DNA from: Thiothrix unzii
GTDB taxonomy: Bacteria > Pseudomonadota > Gammaproteobacteria > Thiotrichales > Thiotrichaceae
Length of the DNA stretch: 64,000 nt
Direction of reading: 5' to 3'
NCBI RefSeq assembly: GCF_017901175.1
Contig: NZ_CP072793.1
Location: 558,001-622,000 of the forward strand
Shown: positions 1-8,608 of the stretch, one piece after another
Position numbering within the stretch: position 1 is the stretch's first letter
Layout of the letters: every line of letters starts with the position of its first letter
The notes under the pieces: model-generated
Seen by the model: only the letters and a program-made list of their open reading frames with translations
The model's database searches: none
What the model was told of the DNA's origin: nothing
Translations under genes and position numbers: made by a program

Positions 1-223
1 GGATGTGGGCTTTCCCCATTTGGCTTAACGATTTCCCGCCGATCCAGACTTCACCGCGACTGGGGCGTTCAAGCATCGCCACCAGTTTTAACAAGGTGCT
101 TTTACCCGCGCCGGAATGCCCGGTGATAAACACCATTTCGCCCGATTCTAGGGTTAAATCGACGTTGTAAAGCGCGAGCTGCCCCGTGGGGTATTTCTTG
201 CTGACCTGCTTGAATTCAATCAT
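1..223 (-). CDS. ftsE: Cell division ATP-binding protein FtsE (N-terminal part; runs off the window)
   Basis: Only the first 74 residues are present; the gene continues past base 1. The translation starts MIEFKQVSKKYPTG and contains the Walker A motif GHSGAGKST followed by LLKLVAMLERPSRGEVWIGG, which is very close to FtsE, the ATPase of the FtsEX ABC complex. FtsEX controls septal peptidoglycan hydrolases at the division site. The ATG lies 12 bases downstream of the ftsY stop, so it belongs to the conserved ftsY-ftsE-ftsX operon; ftsX would lie outside the window. The motif and the neighbour together make another ABC ATPase unlikely. Confidence 0.93.
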   Translation of the reverse strand, partial: MIEFKQVSKKYPTGQLALYNVDLTLESGEMVFITGHSGAGKSTLLKLVAMLERPSRGEVWIGGKSLSQMGKAHI

Positions 224-235
224 GGTGCTTTCGTT

Positions 236-1246
236 TTAATCATCTCCGGCAAGCAAGGCACTGGTGAATTCGTAAGCATCAAACTCTTGCAAGTCGTCAA
301 TGCTTTCACCTACGCCAATGAAACGTACCGGAATTTTCAGTTGTTCGGCAATCGCGAACAGGATACCGCCTTTGGCAGTCCCGTCCAATTTTGTGACCGT
401 AATCCCCGTCAGACCTAAAGCTTCGTTAAATTGCCGGGCTTGTACCAAGGCGTTTTGCCCGATACTCGCGTCCACAATCAGCATCACTTCGTGCGGGGCT
501 TGTTTATCAAACTTTTGTATCACACGTTTAACTTTTTTCAACTCATCCATCAGGTTAGTTTGCGTGTGTAACCGACCAGCGGTATCGGCGAGCAAAATAT
601 CAATCTTACGCGCTTTGGCGGCCTGCACCGCGTCGAAAATAACCGAGGCAGAATCCGCACCGTTGCCTTGCGCAATCACCGGAATCTGGTTGCGTTCGCC
701 CCAAATGGTGAGCTGTTCCACCGCTGCGGCGCGAAACGTATCACCTGCTGCCAACATTACCGATTTACCTTGCTGCTGGAATTTTTTGGCGAGTTTACCA
801 ATCGTGGTGGTTTTACCCGCGCCGTTAATGCCAACCATTAAAATCACAAACGGTTGATGTTCCGAAACGATTTCCAACGGTTGAGCGCAGGGGCGCAAAA
901 TGCGGTGCATCTTGTTGTAAAGAGCTTGCATCAGTGCGTCCATGTCCGCCAGTTCGTTGCGGCTGACACGGCTCGACAGGTCGCTCATGATTGCGCGAGT
1001 GGCATCCACACCCACATCGGCAGTCAGCAAGCGCATTTCTAATTCCTCAAGAACCTCATCATCGACCTTCTTCTTGCCTAATACCAGGGCACTCATTCCT
1101 TCGGTGAGCGTATTACTGGTTTTTGAAAGGCCGCGTTTTAAGCGTGCAAACAAACCCGCATCTTGTGTGACGGGTTGCGCTACGGGTTGAGGGGAAGGGC
1201 TAACGTCAGCCAATTCCTGGTTTTTTTTCTTTCCGAATCCAAACAT
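236..1246 (-). CDS. ftsY: Signal recognition particle receptor FtsY
   Basis: 336-residue SRP receptor GTPase, which docks SRP-ribosome complexes at the inner membrane for co-translational insertion. Seen: an N-terminal basic and polar A region (residues 1-40, shorter than in E. coli), a helical N domain (about 45-125), then the G domain with G1 GINGAGKTTT (139-148), the DTAGR motif and TKLDGTAKGG near the C terminus. The insertion-box region DTFRAAAVEQL typical of SRP GTPases is present. First gene of the leftward ftsY-ftsE unit, divergent from the M16 peptidase gene with only 45 bases between them. The assignment rests on complete family motifs. Confidence 0.97.
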   Translation of the reverse strand: MFGFGKKKNQELADVSPSPQPVAQPVTQDAGLFARLKRGLSKTSNTLTEGMSALVLGKKKVDDEVLEELEMRLLTADVGVDATRAIMSDLSSRVSRNELADMDALMQALYNKMHRILRPCAQPLEIVSEHQPFVILMVGINGAGKTTTIGKLAKKFQQQGKSVMLAAGDTFRAAAVEQLTIWGERNQIPVIAQGNGADSASVIFDAVQAAKARKIDILLADTAGRLHTQTNLMDELKKVKRVIQKFDKQAPHEVMLIVDASIGQNALVQARQFNEALGLTGITVTKLDGTAKGGILFAIAEQLKIPVRFIGVGESIDDLQEFDAYEFTSALLAGDD

Positions 1247-1291
1247 CGTACAATGAACCGCCCAAGCTTATTTATGCTATACAGGTGAAAG

Positions 1292-2716
1292 ATGCGAAGA
1301 ATACTAACATTTACCGGCAAAATCCGTAATCCCAAAACAATTTTAGCCTTCTCCTGTTTATTTGCAGGTTTTTTTACACTCCCCGCCGTTGCGATTGAGC
1401 GCGTCAAAACAGAAAACCCTGTCTATGAATATAAACTGGATAACGGTTTGAAAATTCTAGTGAAACAGGATAAACGTGCGCCAATTGCGGTGATGCAATT
1501 GTGGTACAAAGTCGGTTCCAGTTACGAGCAAAATGGTTTAACCGGGGTGTCGCACGTTCTTGAGCACATGATGTTCAAAGGCACGCAAAAGCACCCCGAT
1601 GGTGAGTTTAACCGCATTATCAATGAAAATGGGGCGCAGGATAACGCCTTCACCAGCAAGGATTACACCGCGTACTATCAGGTCATCGCGGCAGATCGTT
1701 TGCAGGTGGCGATGGAATTGGAAGCCGACCGGATGCGCAATTTGCTGTTACCCCCGGCAGAGTTCAAAAAAGAAATTGAGGTGGTGAAGGAGGAGCGGCG
1801 GTGGCGCACTGATGATAAACCGACCTCGCTCACCTACGAGCAATTCAATGCAATGGCGTTTATGAATAGCCCTTACCGCAACCCTGTGATTGGTTGGATG
1901 GCGGATTTGAATGCGATGCAGGTGGAAGATTTACGCGCATGGTATGAACGTTGGTATGCCCCCAATAACGCCACGCTGGTGGTGGTTGGTGACGTAGATC
2001 CGCAAAAAGTGCGTGATTTAGCCCAGCAATATTATGGCGCGATTAAACCGACGGAAGTGATTCCGCCGCCCAAACCGCAGCAAGAAGTCGCGCAAACAGG
2101 CGTGCGTCATATTAAGGTGAAAGCTCCGGCGGAGTTGCCGTATTTGATGATGGGTTACAAAGCACCAGGTTTATTGGGTGCAAAAGAGGCGTGGGAGCCG
2201 TATGCATTGGATGTGTTGGCAAGCATTTTAGACGGCGGCAATAGCTCGCGTTTCGCCAAGGATCTGGTGCGTGGCAAGGCGATTGCCTCAGAAGCCAGTG
2301 CTTGGTACAGCAATGACGGGCGTTTGCCGGATTTGTTTGTGTTGAGCGGAATGCCTACGAAAGGCGAAAAGCTGGAAACCGTGAAAACTGCGTTGCTGGA
2401 ACAGGTGACGAAATTGCAACAACAGCCAGTGAGTGCCGAGGAGTTGGAACGGGTCAAAGCGCAAGTGATTGCCGGTGAAATTTACCAGCGTGATTCGCAA
2501 CGCCATCAAGCCACACTGTTGGGTTCGTATGAATCGGTGGGCTTGGGTTATGCGGTAGCGGATGCTTATGTGGATAATATTTTGGCGATTACTCCCGAAC
2601 AAGTGCAAGCCGTTGCGAAAAAGTACCTCGTGGAAGACGGTTTGACCATCGCCGAACTTGACCCGCAACCGATTGACCCGAACAAGCCGAAAATCGCGCC
2701 TAATTTTGTGAGATAA
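1292..2716 (+). CDS. M16 family zinc metallopeptidase (catalytically competent)
   Basis: 474-residue M16 (pitrilysin/processing-peptidase type) protein. A signal-like hydrophobic stretch (about 17-34) suggests export to the periplasm. The inverted zinc motif HxxEH is intact as HVLEH (88-92), with the further acidic ligand expected in EIEVVKEERR, about 75 residues on. The second M16 domain fills the C-terminal half. It is followed after 5 bases by a second M16 gene lacking the zinc motif; such pairs usually form a heterodimer in which this subunit is catalytic. The RBS-like AGGTGAAAG sits just before the ATG. Substrate unknown; YmxG/PqqL-like peptidases are the closest description. Confidence 0.93.
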   Translation: MRRILTFTGKIRNPKTILAFSCLFAGFFTLPAVAIERVKTENPVYEYKLDNGLKILVKQDKRAPIAVMQLWYKVGSSYEQNGLTGVSHVLEHMMFKGTQKHPDGEFNRIINENGAQDNAFTSKDYTAYYQVIAADRLQVAMELEADRMRNLLLPPAEFKKEIEVVKEERRWRTDDKPTSLTYEQFNAMAFMNSPYRNPVIGWMADLNAMQVEDLRAWYERWYAPNNATLVVVGDVDPQKVRDLAQQYYGAIKPTEVIPPPKPQQEVAQTGVRHIKVKAPAELPYLMMGYKAPGLLGAKEAWEPYALDVLASILDGGNSSRFAKDLVRGKAIASEASAWYSNDGRLPDLFVLSGMPTKGEKLETVKTALLEQVTKLQQQPVSAEELERVKAQVIAGEIYQRDSQRHQATLLGSYESVGLGYAVADAYVDNILAITPEQVQAVAKKYLVEDGLTIAELDPQPIDPNKPKIAPNFVR

Positions 2717-2721
2717 GCACC

Positions 2722-4035
2722 ATGTTGAAAAAAATCGTTTTAGTACCGTTGGTGTTGTGGTTGTTGAGTGTGAGCGGTGTTGCTCAGGCCGCCCCGAAGA
2801 TCGAACATTGGACAACCAGCAATGGTTTGCGGGTGTATTACGTGCACGCACCGGAATTACCGATGCTGGATTTACGTTTGCAGTTTGACGCAGGCAGTGC
2901 GCGTGATGGTGCAAAGCCGGGGTTGGCGATGTTGACCGCGCAAATGCTGGATACGGGTGCTGCGGGCTTGAGTGAAGACCAGCTTGCTGAGCAATTTGAA
3001 TCGGTGGGGGCGCAGTTTTCAGCAAGTGCGTCAATGGATATGACAGCGATTAGTTTGCGCACGATTACCCTGGAAAAACCCCAGCAAACGGCGTTGGATT
3101 TGTGGTTAAAAGTCATTACCCAACCGGATTTTCCGCAACCTGCTTTCAAGCGCATTCAAAAGCTGACGTTGGTGGCATTGCAGGGCGAGAAGCAAGACCC
3201 AGAAAGTTTGGCGAATAAAGCGTTTTATAAAGCGTTGTATGGCGATCACCCTTACGGGCAGCCTGCGAACGGCACGGAAAGTAGCATTCCGGCGTTGAAA
3301 GTGGCTGATCTTAAAGCGTTTTATCAGCAATATTACGTGGCGAAAAACGGTTTACTGGCGATGGTGGGCGCGGTTGAGCGTGCGCAAGCAGAAGCGTTGG
3401 CGGAAAAAATTGCTGCGGCATTGCCAGCGGGTGCGGCAGCAGCTTCGATTCCTGAAGTGAAGCCGTTAACTGAGGCAAAAACGGTGAAGATTCCTTACCC
3501 TTCAGCGCAAGCGCACATTTTAATCGGGCAGATTGGTAATAAACGCGGCGATGCCGATTTTTACACCTTGTACATGGGCAATCAGGTGTTGGGGGGCAGT
3601 GGTTTTGCATCGCGTTTGATGAAGGAAGTGCGCACTAAACGCGGTTTGAGTTACAGCGTTTATAGCTATTTTGCACCGTTTGCGCAGTTAGGGGTGTTTG
3701 AATTGGGCTTGCAAACCAAACTGGAACAAACCGATGAAGCCTTGAAAGTGGCGCGTGATACGTTGCAGCAGTTTCAGCAAGAAGGCGCGACTGCGGAAGA
3801 GCTGGAAGCGGCAAAAAAAGACATTACCGGCGGATTTCCGTTACGCACTGCAAATAACAGCCAAATCGTGGAATACGTGGGGATGATTGGTTTTTATCAA
3901 TTGCCGTTGGATTATCTGGATACGTTTACCAGTAAAGTCAATGCGTTAAGCAGTGAAGCGATTACGGAGGCGTTTAAGCGGCGCGTGCAACCCGACAAAA
4001 TGGTGACGGTAATCGTGGGTGGCGATGAAAAATAA
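2722..4035 (+). CDS. M16 family peptidase-like protein, non-catalytic partner
   Basis: 437-residue M16-fold protein with a cleavable signal peptide (MLKKIVLVPLVLWLLSVSG, cut likely after AQA). The region where HxxEH should be reads GLAMLTAQMLDTG, so the zinc ligands are missing. The substrate-binding Arg/Tyr region of the second domain is kept (GFASRLMKEVRTKRGLSYSVYS). It follows the catalytic M16 gene by 5 bases and overlaps the start of rsmD, so the three genes are probably co-transcribed. The family precedent is a periplasmic heterodimer where this subunit helps grip the substrate peptide; that role is inferred from the sequence pattern. Confidence 0.92.
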   Translation: MLKKIVLVPLVLWLLSVSGVAQAAPKIEHWTTSNGLRVYYVHAPELPMLDLRLQFDAGSARDGAKPGLAMLTAQMLDTGAAGLSEDQLAEQFESVGAQFSASASMDMTAISLRTITLEKPQQTALDLWLKVITQPDFPQPAFKRIQKLTLVALQGEKQDPESLANKAFYKALYGDHPYGQPANGTESSIPALKVADLKAFYQQYYVAKNGLLAMVGAVERAQAEALAEKIAAALPAGAAAASIPEVKPLTEAKTVKIPYPSAQAHILIGQIGNKRGDADFYTLYMGNQVLGGSGFASRLMKEVRTKRGLSYSVYSYFAPFAQLGVFELGLQTKLEQTDEALKVARDTLQQFQQEGATAEELEAAKKDITGGFPLRTANNSQIVEYVGMIGFYQLPLDYLDTFTSKVNALSSEAITEAFKRRVQPDKMVTVIVGGDEK

Positions 4036-4579
4036 TCTGTTACGCATTATTGGTGGCGAATGGCGCAGCCGTAAGTTGAAATTTGCGGATGTGCCGGGGT
4101 TGCGGCCTACGCCGGATCGGGTGCGTGAAACCTTGTTCAACTGGCTACAATGGCATGTGCCGGGTGCGCGTTGCCTCGATCTGTTTGCGGGCAGCGGCGC
4201 GTTGGGGCTGGAAGCCTTATCGCGTGGAGCGCGGGACGTGGTGATGGTGGAAAAGCATCCTGCGGCGGCGCAAGCGTTGCGTGATAACTTGACGTTGCTG
4301 GGAGCACGGAATGCGCGGTTGGTGCATGACGATGCGTTACGCTATTTGGGGCGTGAGACGGAAGCGTTCGACCTCATTTTTCTTGATCCTCCATTTCGCC
4401 AAAAGTTGTTAGAGCCGGTGTTGGAAAAGCTGTTTGCGCAGGCATTGCTTAAACAGGATGGGATGATTTATTTGGAGCAGGAAAGCGAAGCGGAAACGGA
4501 TTTTGCGCGTTTCGGATTGCAGGTGCATCGGGAAACCACTGCGGGGCAGGTGCGGAGTTTGTTGTTGGTTCAGAGTTGA
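4025..4579 (+). CDS. rsmD: 16S rRNA (guanine(966)-N(2))-methyltransferase RsmD
   Basis: About 184-residue SAM-dependent methyltransferase that modifies G966 of 16S rRNA in the 30S subunit. Seen: the family N terminus LLRIIGGEWRSRKL, a TPDRVRETLFNWL segment, the SAM-binding motif DLFAGSGALGLEALSRGA and the catalytic N-methyltransferase motif DPPF. The ATG at 4025 is chosen; a GTG two codons upstream (4019) is the alternative. Both starts lie inside the upstream M16 gene, whose stop is at 4033-4035, so translational coupling is likely. Length fits the family. Confidence 0.95.
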   Translation: MKNNLLRIIGGEWRSRKLKFADVPGLRPTPDRVRETLFNWLQWHVPGARCLDLFAGSGALGLEALSRGARDVVMVEKHPAAAQALRDNLTLLGARNARLVHDDALRYLGRETEAFDLIFLDPPFRQKLLEPVLEKLFAQALLKQDGMIYLEQESEAETDFARFGLQVHRETTAGQVRSLLLVQS

Positions 4580-4603
4580 CGCACCCTTGAAAATGCCTGT
4601 ACC

Positions 4604-4612
4604 TGCTATACT
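4604..4612 (+). promoter_or_regulatory. Extended -10 promoter element for the transglycosylase gene
   Basis: TGCTATACT fits an extended -10 (TGn plus TATAAT with one mismatch) and lies 39 bases before the ATG at 4652. No convincing -35 hexamer at 17 bases, which extended -10 promoters can lack. Placed between rsmD and the next gene, so it would separate the two transcription units. Confidence 0.4.
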
Positions 4613-4651
4613 CCACTCGTTGCTTATTTGAAATTTCATCAAGGATGATTT

Positions 4652-5833
4652 ATGCGCTATTTAAAATTCGTATGCCTGTTGGCGTGCCTAGCGTCAACGC
4701 CAGTGATGGCGGAGTGTACTTCTGAACAAGCTTTCCCCGCCTGGTTGAAGGATTTCAAAGCGGAGGCGGTGGCGGCAGGGTTAAAGCCAGCAGTATTCGA
4801 TTCAGCTTTAGCAGGGATGACACCGGACAAATCGGTGATTCAGCGTGACCGTTCGCAACAAACCTTCGCATTGGATTTTTTGAGTTTTGCCGGGAAAAAA
4901 GTTGTGCCTTACCGTTTGGGTAAAGGGCGGGAATTACTCAAGAAAAATGCCGATTTATTCAAACGCATTGAACAGCAATTCGGCGTACCGGGTGAAGTGT
5001 TAGCCGCATTTTGGGGCTTGGAAACCGATTTTGGTGGCAATACCGGCGATATGTCGACGTTACGTTCGTTGCTGACATTGGCGTGGGATTGCCGCCGCTC
5101 CGATTTCTTTCGTACTGAACTCAAACACGCTTTGTGGTTGGTGCAAAAAGGTGATTTAACCCCGGCGAAAATGCGCGGCGCATGGGCGGGCGAATTGGGG
5201 CAGTTGCAGTTATTGGCATCGCGTTATGATCAACATGCAATTGATTTTGACGGCGATGGTAAGCGTGATTTGATCCGTTCCCATGCTGATGCGTTGGCTT
5301 CTGCGGCAGTGATGTTGAAGGAAGCAGGTTGGCGTGCGGGTGAGCCGTGGTTGCAGGAGGTAAAAGCTCCCCGCGAAATGGATTGGTCGCAAGCGCGTTT
5401 GGATAATAAATTACCGCTGTCTAGTTGGGCAGAACAGGGCGTTACTCAAGCAGACGGCGGCGCATTGAGTGGTAGTGGCACGGCAGCGTTGTTGTTACCG
5501 ATGGGGCGCAATGGCCCAGCATTTTTGGCATTTCCTAACTTTGATGTATTTTTGGCGTGGAATGAGTCCTCGGTGTATTCCACGACCGCCGCTTATTTCG
5601 CCACTCGGTTGTCGGGTGCGCCGGTATTGCGCTCTGGTAATGGCCCGGTAGCGACCTTGAGCTTGGGGCAGGCTAAACAACTACAAGCGAAGTTGAAGCA
5701 GCGTGGTTTAAACATTACCAAAGTTGACGGCATTATCGGTGAAGAAACCCGCAATGCCGTGCGTTCGGTTCAACAGGAGTTGAAGTTACCTGCTGACGGT
5801 TATCCTGATGCACAATTATTGAGTCAGTTGTAA
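4652..5833 (+). CDS. Lytic murein transglycosylase, MltB type, with C-terminal peptidoglycan-binding domain
   Basis: 393-residue periplasmic enzyme that cleaves the MurNAc-GlcNAc bond with formation of a 1,6-anhydro end. Signal peptide at 1-20 (MRYLKFVCLLACLASTPVMA); no lipobox cysteine at the usual place apart from C22 after the AE cut. The SLT_2/MltB domain spans about 25-325 with the catalytic glutamate in FWGLETDFG (E124). A PG_binding_1 domain occupies about 335-393 (TKVDGIIGEETRNAVRSVQ). This order matches the soluble MltB/SltB group. It has its own extended -10 promoter and stands alone between rsmD and the subtilase. Confidence 0.93.
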   Translation: MRYLKFVCLLACLASTPVMAECTSEQAFPAWLKDFKAEAVAAGLKPAVFDSALAGMTPDKSVIQRDRSQQTFALDFLSFAGKKVVPYRLGKGRELLKKNADLFKRIEQQFGVPGEVLAAFWGLETDFGGNTGDMSTLRSLLTLAWDCRRSDFFRTELKHALWLVQKGDLTPAKMRGAWAGELGQLQLLASRYDQHAIDFDGDGKRDLIRSHADALASAAVMLKEAGWRAGEPWLQEVKAPREMDWSQARLDNKLPLSSWAEQGVTQADGGALSGSGTAALLLPMGRNGPAFLAFPNFDVFLAWNESSVYSTTAAYFATRLSGAPVLRSGNGPVATLSLGQAKQLQAKLKQRGLNITKVDGIIGEETRNAVRSVQQELKLPADGYPDAQLLSQL

Positions 5834-5874
5834 GGCATTGCGCTTATGCCGCTTATCCGCTTTTTTTATACTCT

Positions 5875-5912
5875 AACGGCTCTAGTCTGGAAATAAACGG
5901 CACTAGTCTAGG
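5875..5912 (+). repeat. Two imperfect direct repeats 21 bases apart upstream of the subtilase gene
   Basis: AACGGCTCTAGTCTGG (5875-5890) is repeated as AACGGCACTAGTCTAG (5896-5911), 14 of 16 bases identical, with a 21-base offset equal to about two helical turns. The second copy contains the palindrome ACTAGT. The spacing suits a pair of binding sites on one face of the DNA. Function is not known. Confidence 0.45.
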
Positions 5913-5967
5913 GTGCGCACGGTTTTTTAAGCAGTCCTCGTTATGCTTAACCCCATAGTTCTTGGCT

Positions 5968-6002
5968 AAATACACTTTGATCATTGATTTTTAAGTGTAT
6001 TT
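5968..6002 (+). repeat. Inverted repeat just upstream of the subtilase start
   Basis: AAATACACTT (5968-5977) and AAGTGTATTT (5993-6002) are perfect 10-base inverted arms with a 15-base centre that contains TGATCA. It ends 34 bases before the ATG at 6037, so it lies in the promoter or 5' untranslated region of the protease gene. It could be an operator or an mRNA hairpin. Confidence 0.45.
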
Positions 6003-6036
6003 TTCTTTATGGGTTTGGGTCGACGAGGTATTGTTT

Positions 6037-8484
6037 ATGCTCCCGCGTTTATGGTTGAGTCCGCTGGTTTTGTTGTTAACCGCTCAGGTTTGGGCAGCAG
6101 AGCCGCCACCGTTACAACCGCAGTTAGCGGGGGCAACCGACCAGATCATTGTTAAATTGCGCCCGACGGCACAGCGTTCGATGATGTTTAGCGCGGAAAC
6201 CCAAGTGGAAGCGGCGATTGCAAACGTGGGGCTGGGCATTCCGGCGAGTTATGAACGCTCAATGGGCGGCAATGCGCATGTGGTGCAATTACCCGGCATC
6301 ATGACGATTCAGGAAGCGCAAGATTACGCCACATTATTGCGCACTGACCCGGATGTGGAATACGCCGAGCCGGATCAGTTAATGTTTCCCACCGCTGATA
6401 TTACCCCGAATGATCCGCAGTTTTTGAGCCAGTGGCATTACGGTTCGGCAAATGCCGACGGTGGTGCGGCAAATTTGCCCGCAGCGTGGGGTGAGGTCAC
6501 TAACGCACCGGAGATTGTGGTTGCCGTTGTTGATACGGGCGTGCTGGATCACCCGGATTTATCCGCACGTTTATTGGGTGGGCAAGCGGCAACGTCGGGT
6601 TACGATTTCGTCAATACGCCTGCACGCGCTAATGATGGTGATGGGCGCGATAACAACCCCAGCGATCCGGGGGATTGGATTTCCGCGACGGATGCTGCTG
6701 ACAGTGCGTTTTCAGGATGTTCGGTACGCAACAGTTCATGGCACGGCACACACGTTGCAGGCACTGTTGGCGCGGTCAGCAATAACGCTGTGGGTGTGGC
6801 AGGTGTCGCGTGGAATGCCAAAATTTTAATGGCGCGGGGCATGGGTAAATGCGGCGGTTATTTGTCGGATATTAGCGATGCGATTCGTTGGTCATCCGGT
6901 GAAACCATCAACGGTGTGCCGAACCCCAACCCTGCGAAAGTGATTAATCTGAGCTTAGGTGGTAGCGGAAGTTGCGGCTCGACTTACCAAAATGCTATTG
7001 ATGCTGCCACCGCGCGTGGTGCAGCGGTCGTCGTCGCGGCGGGCAATAGCAACCAAAACGTTTCCACCCATCGCCCCGCAAACTGCAACAACGTGATTGC
7101 TGTCGCCGCCTTGGCGCGTACCGGCGGTAAAGCCAGTTTCAGTAATACCGGCGCGGGCGTTGATATTGCTGCACCCGGTGTGTCAATTTTATCAACAGTG
7201 AATGGCGGTAAAACCACGCCCACCGATCAACATACTTACGCGGCTTATCACGGCACAAGCATGGCAACACCGCACGTTTCGGGGGTGATTGCGCTGATGT
7301 TGGCGGCTAATCCGCATTTGCGTGATGGCAGCATTCCCGCTGGTGAAATTCCCGCATTACTGGAACAAAAGCTCAAAGCATCTGCGCGTTTGTTTGTTAC
7401 CGGAACGGGCAACGATTGCAGCACTGCCTTGTGTGGCGCGGGGGCATTGGATGCTTATCGGGCGGTTATGTCGGTGAAAACACCACCTTTGGCACAAGCA
7501 GGTGCGAATCAAAACGTGTCTATGGGTGCGGGGGTAACGTTGCAAGGTACGGGAACGGCGGGTGGATACGGCGGTAATATTCGCCAGTATCGTTGGCAAC
7601 AAACCGCTGGCACACCTGTTGCCTTGAGCAATAATACTGCCGCGAACCCCACGTTCGTAGCTCCGGCAACGGCTGACACGCTGGCGTTTCGTTTAACAGT
7701 TACCAATGACGTGGGCTTAACTGCCACCAGTGTTACCAATGTGACTGTGGGCGCGACTCCAATCTCTACCTCGGTATGTGATCCGGTGGTGTTAAATAAT
7801 GCGGAAACTTTGACGGGGCAATGGGCAGCGGGTTGCGCTTCCCAGCATCGCGGTAGTGGGTTTTACGCACGTTATTACCGCTTTACCTTAGCGACGGCAG
7901 CCACCGTAAAATTTGATCTGAAATCCAGCAAACAAGATGCTTATCTCTATTTGCTGGCAGGTGATCAAACCACTAGCAGTGTGCTGGCGAGCAATGATGA
8001 TAGTAATGGCACGACCGACTCGCAGCTTGTACGTAATCTGCCAGCGGGCACTTACGTGCTGGAAGCCACCACTTATGCCGCAGGGCGTGCAGGCGAATTC
8101 ACCATCAGTGCAACACTGGCAACTGCTCCCACCACACAGAACAATTGCGAACCTACCGCAGTGGCTTTGGGCGCGACTACCAATGGGCAGTGGGAAACGT
8201 GTGCGGCGCGTAAACGCGGCAGCACTTACTTCGCAGGTTATTACCGCTTTACCTTGACCCAAGCTGCTACCGTTACCATTGACCTCAAGTCTGATCAGCA
8301 AGATACCTTCTTGTATTTATTAAACGGCAGCAGCGCGGATAGCAGTGTGCTGGCTTCTAATGACGACAGTAATGGCTCCACCAATTCACAAATCAAGCGG
8401 ACGCTGGCAGCGGGGACTTATACGCTGGAAGCAACGACTTACTATCGGCAAAAAACGGGGGCGTTTTCTGTTACGGTGAAGTGA
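6037..8484 (+). CDS. Secreted S8 family serine protease (subtilase) with two PPC domains
   Basis: 815-residue exported subtilisin-like protease. The ATG at 6037 is preferred: it has the RBS GAGGT 8-10 bases upstream and opens a clean signal peptide (MLPRLWLSPLVLLLTAQVWA). Domains: propeptide about 30-120; catalytic domain about 140-490 with Asp176 (VAVVDTGV), His246 (HGTHVAG), oxyanion Asn347 (AAGNSN) and Ser418 (GTSMATPH); an Ig/PKD-like domain about 500-580; two tandem pre-peptidase C-terminal (PPC) domains to the end, each with a YYRFTL...VLASNDDSNG pattern. Such enzymes are commonly type II secretion substrates; gspE-K lies 20 kb away, so the link is only inference. No anchor is visible. 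Confidence 0.95.
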   Translation: MLPRLWLSPLVLLLTAQVWAAEPPPLQPQLAGATDQIIVKLRPTAQRSMMFSAETQVEAAIANVGLGIPASYERSMGGNAHVVQLPGIMTIQEAQDYATLLRTDPDVEYAEPDQLMFPTADITPNDPQFLSQWHYGSANADGGAANLPAAWGEVTNAPEIVVAVVDTGVLDHPDLSARLLGGQAATSGYDFVNTPARANDGDGRDNNPSDPGDWISATDAADSAFSGCSVRNSSWHGTHVAGTVGAVSNNAVGVAGVAWNAKILMARGMGKCGGYLSDISDAIRWSSGETINGVPNPNPAKVINLSLGGSGSCGSTYQNAIDAATARGAAVVVAAGNSNQNVSTHRPANCNNVIAVAALARTGGKASFSNTGAGVDIAAPGVSILSTVNGGKTTPTDQHTYAAYHGTSMATPHVSGVIALMLAANPHLRDGSIPAGEIPALLEQKLKASARLFVTGTGNDCSTALCGAGALDAYRAVMSVKTPPLAQAGANQNVSMGAGVTLQGTGTAGGYGGNIRQYRWQQTAGTPVALSNNTAANPTFVAPATADTLAFRLTVTNDVGLTATSVTNVTVGATPISTSVCDPVVLNNAETLTGQWAAGCASQHRGSGFYARYYRFTLATAATVKFDLKSSKQDAYLYLLAGDQTTSSVLASNDDSNGTTDSQLVRNLPAGTYVLEATTYAAGRAGEFTISATLATAPTTQNNCEPTAVALGATTNGQWETCAARKRGSTYFAGYYRFTLTQAATVTIDLKSDQQDTFLYLLNGSSADSSVLASNDDSNGSTNSQIKRTLAAGTYTLEATTYYRQKTGAFSVTVK

Positions 8485-8567
8485 TCATGTTTTGATTGTG
8501 GCATAGTGAAAGTACGGTAAAGGATTTAGCACTAAAAGCAGCATAGCGGCAATTTACGGTTTTCCGC

Positions 8568-8573
8568 TATAAT
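8568..8573 (+). promoter_or_regulatory. Candidate -10 element of prfC
   Basis: A perfect TATAAT lies 36 bases before the chosen prfC start. The -35 position (AGCGGC) is poor, so this is a candidate only. Confidence 0.3.
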
Positions 8574-8608
8574 CCGCCGTTTCCAACAGCTCGAACCCTG
8601 TGAATACC

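Noticed and set aside
1270-1291. TATACA near the M16 gene as a -10 box.
   Set aside because: It would start transcription on the ATG itself and overlaps the ribosome-binding site.
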